Shown here: positions 23,038 to 29,920 of the stretch, one piece after another
How positions within the stretch are numbered: position 1 is the stretch's first letter
Layout of the letters: each line of letters opens with the position of its first letter
Source of the DNA: Trachelipus rathkii
Lineage: Eukaryota; Arthropoda; Malacostraca; Isopoda; Trachelipodidae
Assembly (NCBI GenBank): GCA_015478945.1
Contig: JABUQX010060078.1
Coordinates: 1 to 29,920 of the forward strand
Length of the DNA stretch: 29,920 nucleotides
Direction of reading: 5' to 3'
Program-made: the position numbers and the translations under genes
The notes under the pieces: model-generated
Told to the model about the DNA's origin: nothing
The model's database searches: none
What the model saw: only the letters and a program-made list of their open reading frames with translations

Positions 23038-23336
23038 CCCTCCCCTCTCCCTCTCTCTCTCTCCTCTCTACTCTCGATAATATAAGATATAATAATATAT
23101 ATTAATAATATAATATATATATATATATAATATATATATATAATATATAATAATATATATATAAATATATATATATAATATATAATATAATAATAATAAT
23201 ATAATAATATATATATAGATATAATAATATATTATATAGTAGATATTATATATATATATATTATATATATATATAAATATAAATATCTCTCTCTCTCTCT
23301 CTATATATATTATATATAATATATATATATATATAT
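22922..23336. repeat. Compound (CT)n / (AT)n microsatellite in the intron after the receptor exon
   Basis: An impure (CT)n tract of about 150 bp (22,922-23,075) with CCC interruptions leads into an impure (AT)n tract (23,076-23,336), which holds a second short (CT)n run at about 23,286-23,302. The tract begins less than 100 bp after the splice donor at 22,830. Translations here are simple Ser-Leu or Ile-Tyr repeats. Confidence 0.95.
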
Positions 23337-24019
23337 TCATTCTTATTTTAACTAATTTCAAAAATACGGTCTCAGAAAAATAAAAATTCTCACTGCTGTA
23401 ATGAAATATTCAGGAAATAATTCAAATTTTAAATCGCCATATGCTAATACTAATAAAAAAGTTCTTCCAAATATCATCTCAATGTATTCCGCCTTTAAAA
23501 TCAATTAATATTGAAGATTCTCAGGGTATTCTGCTCCTACCCACAAACCCTTTGTCCGAATTTTTTTATTAATAATAAATTGTCCGTTTCTCAGGAATAT
23601 AAAGCAATAATTAATAATTAATAGCTATATGATAGTTGTCAGAGTATAATCTAGTTTTAATTTTCCTCTTTCCCTCTTTAGTATTCTTTTCCATTCTAGT
23701 TTTCCTCTATCCCTCTTCTAGTATTCTTTGTAAACCTATTCTAGTTAGTGTAGGGAAAAAACCTTTTTCAAGTTTTTTTGTTTTCATGATAATAATTTTA
23801 TTAAAACAATTCTCTCAGTTTAAAAGAAAACGGCTTTTCGCTGACCTTAAGTAGCGTAAATATCAATTATATTTTATAGAATTTTTTCCGTATACCTGAA
23901 TCTTTGTACACCTAAAAAACCAAGTCATTTCTCCCATCAAAACTGCTAAAAGGCCCGCCACCGCGATATAAGTACAGAAAATGGCGGGAACCAAAGATTT
24001 TTCAAATCAACCGTAGGTG
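23337..24019. other. AT-rich DNA, no gene seen (contains a minisatellite)
   Basis: Moderately complex AT-rich sequence. Apart from the 45-bp tandem repeat at 23,650-23,747, no feature was recognised. The open frame 23,636-23,854 is a translation of that repeat and of T-rich sequence and is not considered a gene. I looked for a following receptor exon and saw none. Confidence 0.45.
23650..23747 (+). repeat. 45-bp minisatellite, about 2.2 copies
   Basis: Copies start at 23,650, 23,695 and 23,740, each with TCTAGTT. Copies 1 and 2 share TCTAGTTTT, CCTCT, TCCCTC and TAGTATTCTTT, but one has five extra bases early and the other five extra late, so spacing stays 45. The third copy is only about 8 bp. 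Confidence 0.75.
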
Positions 24020-24073
24020 AGATACGAGAGAGAAGAGAGAGACCAAGAAAGAAGAGAGAGAGGAGAGAGAAGA
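24020..24073 (+). repeat. (GA)-rich microsatellite
   Basis: Impure purine run of GAGA with AAGA and CC interruptions over about 54 bp. Confidence 0.85.
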
Positions 24074-24286
24074 CTTAAAAAAAAGGATTCAAATTAAAAT
24101 TCAAGTAAGTTAATGACGCTTATAAGTGCCAAATCCAAATTTCATTGAGAGGAAGATTAATTTTTGGCCAAATTATTCATATAGAATGCTAAAATAACAA
24201 ACATTTACATTATTCATAGGCACTGGAATGTCAAACATACCATAAGCAAAATAATAATAACAATATATTAAAGTGTATAAATGATC

Positions 24287-24306
24287 AAATAAATAAATAA
24301 ATAAAA
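24287..24306 (+). repeat. (AAAT)n microsatellite
   Basis: Four AAAT units followed by an A-run. Confidence 0.85.
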
Positions 24307-24380
24307 AGTATTCAAACAAGTAAACATATTTTCTTTAAATTTTTGGTTAGAGAAAATGCAATGTTTTATGCATAGTTTAT

Positions 24381-24394
24381 CATATATATAATAT

Positions 24395-24437
<43 letters not shown>

Positions 24438-24482
24438 GATATATATAATATTAAAATTATAATAATATAAAATATATATATA
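24381..24482. repeat. (AT)n microsatellite
   Basis: Impure AT tract of about 100 bp with TAA and GAT variants. Confidence 0.9.
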
Positions 24483-24984
24483 ATTCCTTAATATATATAA
24501 AATGGACAAGATACTTATTGTGAGTAATTAATCAATGATATGACGTCAAAGTAATACCTATACTTTTTATATCGCACTGAACCAAATCCGATATTGAACT
24601 AAATTCAGCTAATATACTAGAGCTGTGAGTATAACAGGAAATATTGATATTTTAATAGACATCACGACAACTATGTTAACACTTTTTATAGGAGAGAGAA
24701 ACGGAGCAAAGGCTAGCGCGAAACAAGTAAATAAGCACCACAAAATAATTAATATTTATTCAAATATTCAATGAGAGAAATATCTATTGCCGAATACTTA
24801 TCGTCTTTATGCAGATCAAATTTGTATGATCTTCAGTACAAACAATCCTTATTTATCTTATGAATTTTTGGTATCTTATTCTTTATTTTTTATATTTATT
24901 TATATGTACAGAAATACAAAAAAATGTATTTTTTTTTGAAACCTAAAAGAATATACTACCTTATAGTAGTAGGGAAAACCAGCC

Positions 24985-25200
24985 AAAAAGAATTAAGTGA
25001 CAGGTAAGTTCAGGGTATCTCTACCTTACGGCCTTCCCACGGTGGACTGATCGGAGGTAGTTAGACTAATCCCCCACCTTACCGGGTATTAATGAGTCTT
25101 ACCGTATATATATAGAGTAGTGGTAGGGATTTAGATACTATCCACCCCGATTATATATTACGATATCCAATACCACGGTAAGATATATATATAGTACCGA
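24985..25200. other. Unassigned segment with repeated CTTAC(C)GG motifs
   Basis: Less AT-rich than its surroundings. It has CTACCTTACGG near 25,021, CCACCTTACCGG near 25,075, CTTACCG at 25,098-25,104 and the inverted CGGTAAG at 25,176-25,182, the last two each followed by an ATATATATAG run. It may be an old transposon end or a decayed short repeat; I do not recognise it. Confidence 0.35.
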
Positions 25201-26035
25201 ATGAATGACCAGTATTTATAATATATCCTCTTAAACCTGTTTATTCACCACATCTCTCATCGTAGACTCAATCGCTAGTATGTTATTTGTAAGTACCAGA
25301 GGGTTTTACGTCCAGTTGACGTCCGAAATTTTAGTTTTACAATTATTATTTTCGTAGTGTAGGGTATTCCATAGGTATAAAGACACTGCAGCCCCGGAAG
25401 ATTTAACATAATAGAAATATGATATTATAAAAAAGAAATTAAACTTCCAAAATAAAAAACAAAAAATAGATATCAAAAACCAATAAGCAGATAAACACAA
25501 AAAATTATGGTACAGAAAGAAAAATAAAAAACAAGCCCCCAGAAAAATTAATTATGATATGATATTACACACACTAATAATCCTGTACCTCATCATTAAT
25601 TATTAATTCAACCAACCCTAGTTCCTATCTTATTTACTGATTAAGAATTCGTGGGCCTGTTAATATGTATCGCAGCATAAAAAAGCAAAAAAATGCAAAA
25701 CACAGTGGTTGATGATTATCTATTTTCTATCATTGCTTTTTACTAGTCTAGATTTATTCACAGTAATGTTCTGACAACTCATGAGGGCACCTGCACATAG
25801 AGGTAATCGTGAAAGATAGGCACAAGATCTGGAAAGATAATTGAAAGAGGTTTAAATGGTTTTATAAAAAAAGGTTGATTTTATTGCGTTAAAATTGCCT
25901 ATACACATGGTCTACAGTCACGTGTAAATTATTATTATGCTGTGAGAGTAAGCGTTTTGTATCTAAAATCGATTATCTGAATGCACAGTCCATTTTTCTT
26001 AGGCAGTTCTAGCACTTAATAATTGCTGATAGTAT

Positions 26036-26073
26036 TATTCCTAACACGTTATACTATTCTTAACACGTTATAT
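26036..26073 (+). repeat. 19-bp tandem duplication
   Basis: Two adjacent 19-bp units (26,036-26,054 and 26,055-26,073), both containing TAACACGTTATA and differing at two positions, C/T in each case. CACGTT lies in each unit. Confidence 0.85.
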
Positions 26074-27295
26074 TACAGAGCACAGAAATTTATATCCATC
26101 TAGGGAAAATTATAATTATTAATTCTACATCGCTAGCTTAGTGATGCTTCTAGGCATAACAACGCTGGCTTTTAATGTTACTTTTTGCTTGTAATCAGTT
26201 ACTACTTCGTAATTGTATTGAGTCTAAGTTGTGAACACATTTTTTTTAATGTATTAAATTAATTTGCTTACATAGTCATGAGTCAACAATGCCTGATACA
26301 ATTGCTATAAATGGAAACTGACCCAAGACATAATTCAACAACTTTATAAACAAATTGAATATGAATGAGCTTAAATGCCAACAATTAAGGAAATAATATA
26401 TATGTACAAGCTAATAAGTTAGTTATGCTTATAAACTATATATAATAGTAACTAAGTAATAAATACCTAATGGGCTATCCAATTCACTATAAAATGCCGA
26501 TCTTTCGGATAGCTATATAACTGTTTCAAATGGACAATATGATGATCTTAGCAAAAAGGTAAAAGCTGGACTAACTAAGTGGCTGATATAACGATCTGTT
26601 AGGTACGTGCAGTAATTATATTGAATCAACTATAAAATATTGATAGAAGCAACAAGCATATTGGCAGTTGACAGAATGAGAAATAAAAGAGAGTAAATAT
26701 AGACACATATAAAATACCGGATTCGAAAATAAACAAAGCCAAAAAGGGAATTAAAAATATGATGGTTTTATCTATGTAAGATATACTATTGGTTATTTAT
26801 ATATCGCGTTGTTAAGCGTGTTATAGTGATAGAGCGTCAAAGAAATCGAGGCCACTATGGATTTTGGTTGAATCTCGTTAAAGTGCAATTAAAGATGCAC
26901 TGATAAAAGCACTAAGAGATAAAAAGAGTTAATTAATGCGCACAACAACTGTGATGACGGCACATGTAGATAGTTTGAGCGCACAAAAATAGTGTTAGAG
27001 AAGAAATGACCATTCGGTATTTGACAACGTGATAATGTGTCTAACACATTGAGTACGAGTTGTATACGGCGAGGTTAGGATTGGCTATGCCCAGGATCGA
27101 CCCTACCCTTGCAATTGACAAGGTATACAGTGAAGTAGATCATGTATCGCAATAGTCTCTGTAGAATATATCACTTATGAGTGTAAGTATGAATTATTTC
27201 GACCTAGCAATAGATCTATCATATGAAGGGTTATTTAATATATGAACGTAAAAAGGGGAGGCTTGACTATTACCGAATTTGTATTTGTACATATA

Positions 27296-27524
27296 CTTAT
27301 ATAATAATATTATATATATATAATAATATATCTTAATAGATATATAATATATATATAGATATTAATAATATATATATTAATAGAAATTCCTATATATATA
27401 TAGAATATATATTAATATATATTTAATATTTATACATATATTAGATATATATATTTATAATATATATATAATATATTTAATATATATATATATAATATTA
27501 ATAATATATATATATTTAATATAC
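27296..27524. repeat. (AT)n-type microsatellite
   Basis: Impure AT tract of about 230 bp made of TA, TAA and TTAATA variants, with single G or C interruptions. Confidence 0.9.
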
Positions 27525-27759
27525 TGCTACTTCATATTTGATGGAAAGGAGTGATCTCTTGAATATTTTACACCCACGGTACTTTTTGAAATATATGTGA
27601 CGATGATTTTCATATAAGAGGCCAAAAGTATACTTTTAATAAATCATGTTTGAACATTTTCCAAGTCAAACTTTAACACTCTAATTCTTATTGACGGTAA
27701 AGCGTATTATATATAATTTTTGTCAGTTTATATGCATGATTTCATAAGTATTATTTACG

Positions 27760-28240
27760 CCACTAGACGGTCAGTGTCACATGGGAACTTTAGATCACCA
27801 ACTTAGCGTGCACCACCTTTTACTTTCGCCCTTATATGTTTAGTACTACAAAAGGTATTATTGCATTTAGGTCACTAATGCAACTCTTAGGGAGTGGGTT
27901 TTTTGGATTAGAAGTACGCACCAGAGAGGCCCATACTATAGTGTGACTGCCCTTAGCTTTACTATGCCCCGTCTGGAGTGCTCACGTTTTAGTAGTAAAG
28001 TGCCTCTTATCCTGATAATCTTTCCGGGTACTGCGGTTATGCAGTAAATTCCTCGAAAACAATGATCCTACCCCAACGTCGAAAAGCTCGGGACAGCGCA
28101 ACTGAAAAGGGTAGAGGCCGTAAGACAAGGTGGGGTATTTTGCGAGGTATTCTGTCTATTATGCAGCAAGAACGTGACCAATCCTACACAGCGCGCGTTC
28201 TTTTTGCTGGTAAATATAGGGAGTGCCTATGAGGATTCAA
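27760..28240. other. Less AT-rich island with a short open frame
   Basis: Base composition is clearly more balanced here than in the flanking DNA, with pieces such as GCCCCGTCTGGAG and ACAGCGCGCG. On the + strand a frame stays open from 27,999 to the stop at 28,230-28,232, with an ATG at 28,062 giving 56 codons. The product begins MILPQRRKARDS, has a basic stretch EKGRGRKTRW and ends GKYRECL. I recognise no domain, and there is no clear splice context. It could be an exon fragment, part of an unknown transposon, or chance. Confidence 0.3.
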
Positions 28241-29645
28241 ATTTAGATTTATTTTTGAGTTTTTTAGTATGACCAACTGTTGTAATCCGTGGAAAATAGA
28301 ATTTTAATAGAAAGTATTAAATATTATTGATAATATGCAGAATGAAAGTATGGAAAAAAAGCCTAAGATAGATTAAAATATATTAAGAGAAGAATTTTTA
28401 TTAAATGTAGAAAAATTGGACTAGAGCAAAGGAATTTCTCGTAAATATCGAGTGTTTTTAGAACTGAAAGATTATAAATATTAGTTATTAACAATAAATA
28501 TAATGATCAAATAATTAGTATGAAAGAATGAAGTTTGATCTGCAACAGAGCTGTAAACACTTCATGTTACATCAATGTTTTGTGTATGAGGCTGTTTTCT
28601 TGTCTAAAATAGATGTTTTTATTAAAATGAAAGACCTATTAAGTATCCATATCTATAAAAATTACGTACAATAACTATCTACTCAGTGAGAGAATAAAGG
28701 AAATTACGATTTGCGTGGTGGATAACTGCTGGTTTGAAAAAATTTCTGCTATTGGTTTTTTTTTGTATAAGATAAAAAAAAAAAAAAAAAGAGAAAAAAA
28801 GAATGAATGGAAAAAAAAAACAGAAAGAAGCATAACTAACTTATTCTATCACAAAGGAAAGTTATCGAATCATTTTTAGTTAAAAAATCCAATACCACTT
28901 TATCATATATCTATGACGTAGAAATTTGTTTGAGACCTCGAAGAAAGATAGTTCTATAGCAACCAGAGAAAAGAAATCACAAAAATAAAAATGAGAAGAA
29001 ATATATTACTTAAATAGACTGTACGTGAGTAATCGATGAGTACCGTAGAAGTCCTATGTTCATAGACCTTGCAAACACGATTACATCGTATAGTAAAATA
29101 CAATGAGGCGTCGGCTCACTATTAATATTGTTTTTTATTTTATACAAGTACTAAATAATCATAACCTAACATATTACCATGATATCCAAGATAAAAGTGT
29201 CTTATTCCTCTTCTTATTCCCGTAGCTTAAATCTTGTTAGTTATATTACATTTTATATTTTTTATTTTTTATTACCTCTATTTCTTTTTTTCTTTGTTTT
29301 AAAATATACTCTATTGTACACCTATCAAAGATACTTGCATTTTGTCTATGCCTTATATGAATTACCAGGGTTAACAAGAATGCTATGTACATGTAATGTA
29401 TAAAGGTCAGCCTGGGGTATTATATGCAGTCACAAAGAAAATGACATTCATTTTTCACCGAAATTACTCCAGTTCTTAATAATTTCGAATGAGAAATTTC
29501 CACATTTGAAAATTAAATTGCCCTTTTCTCTTTAATTGCACTTGCAAAATAAAGTATCATGTTTATGAAAACACGATCATTTTGTATCAACATACAAAAC
29601 TACCCTAAAAATGTCTTACCCTGAAAATGACCATTTAAATCATCA
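28241..29645. other. AT-rich DNA, no gene seen
   Basis: About 1.4 kb of AT-rich sequence. An A-rich run lies at 28,774-28,821. The open frame 29,179-29,403 encodes a Phe/Leu/Tyr-rich low-complexity peptide from T-rich DNA and has no recognised family; I do not call it a gene. Confidence 0.45.
28774..28821 (+). repeat. Poly(A)-rich run
   Basis: A-homopolymers of 16, 7 and 10 bases, separated by GAG and a short GAATGAATGG-type spacer. No retroposon body was recognised directly upstream on this strand, so a poly(A) tail of a retrocopy is possible but not shown. Confidence 0.6.
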
Positions 29646-29920
29646 GTATATATATATAATATATATATAATATATAAATATATATATAATATAATATATA
29701 ATATATAATATATAATATATATATATATATATATAATATAGTATATATTACTATATATATATATATAATATATATAATATATATATATATATATAAATAT
29801 AATATAAATATATATATATATATAAATAATATATATATATATATATAAATATATAATATATATATATAATAATATAAATAATATATATATATATAATATA
29901 TATATATATAATATATCTCC
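29646..29920. repeat. (AT)n microsatellite, running to the window end
   Basis: Impure (AT)n tract of about 270 bp with TAA variants, ending in ATATCTCC at the last base; it may continue into another compound repeat outside the window. Confidence 0.95.

Larger units (their letters stand above)
24483..27295. other. AT-rich DNA, no gene seen
   Basis: About 2.8 kb with no recognised gene. Two small landmarks lie in it: an unusual segment near 24,985-25,200 with repeated ACCTTACGG/ACCTTACCGG pieces, and a 19-bp tandem duplication at 26,036-26,073. The minus-strand frame 25,306-25,500 is Phe/Ile/Tyr-rich, as expected of A-rich DNA on the + strand, and has no family match. Confidence 0.45.

Noticed and set aside
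22865..23361. Ser-Leu repeat and Ile-Tyr repeat proteins
   Set aside because: They are translations of (CT)n and (AT)n microsatellites.
24985..25200. U1-like snRNA on the minus strand (because of an ACTTACCTG piece)
   Set aside because: Only the short 5' motif resembles U1; the stem-loop and Sm-site sequences that should follow are absent.
29179..29403. Possible small membrane protein of 74 residues
   Set aside because: Hydrophobicity comes from T-rich DNA, there is no family match, and no splice or expression evidence can be seen.

Overview
This window looks like nuclear DNA from an animal, most probably an arthropod. A decapod crustacean fits well, but this is inferred. There are no bacterial-type gene clusters, and long (AT)n, (GA)n and (CT)n microsatellites are dense on the right side. 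The one recognisable host coding piece is a single exon of an ionotropic-receptor (IR) type glutamate-receptor-like channel, with splice sites on both sides. Transposon remnants are a non-LTR retrotransposon reverse-transcriptase tail and a probable non-autonomous hAT element.

Left part (1 to about 19,450): one long array of a 34-bp satellite monomer. The core is GTCCGAACGGAC, followed by TTATAG and then TTCAAAAAGACGAAAT. The core is a 5-bp inverted repeat around AA. Well-preserved blocks lie near 770-1470, 6960-8150, 8650-9560, 13040-13480 and 15870-16180. Between them the + strand becomes strikingly G/T-rich and C-poor, yet monomer debris persists in most parts. I read this as the same array heavily corrupted, most likely by uncorrected long-read error or strand-specific base-calling failure, although real sequence divergence is possible. 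The many short open frames here have low-complexity translations (Val/Gly/Trp/Cys on +, Thr/Pro/His/Asn on -) and are not genes.

Junction (about 19,455-20,060): the satellite appears in the opposite orientation for about three degraded monomers, then meets a minus-strand fragment of a non-LTR retrotransposon. Its reverse-transcriptase C-terminal region is broken by at least two frameshifts. The G/T bias and the sequence noise both stop here.

Right part (20,060-29,920): AT-rich DNA with many microsatellites. It holds a probable hAT element of about 660 bp (21,433-22,093), a duplicated block of about 64 bp, the IR exon (22,640-22,829, +), a 45-bp minisatellite, a small 19-bp tandem duplication and a less AT-rich island (about 27,760-28,240) with an unexplained open frame. 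I could not find other exons of the receptor by eye. No rRNA, tRNA, CRISPR array or operon is visible.
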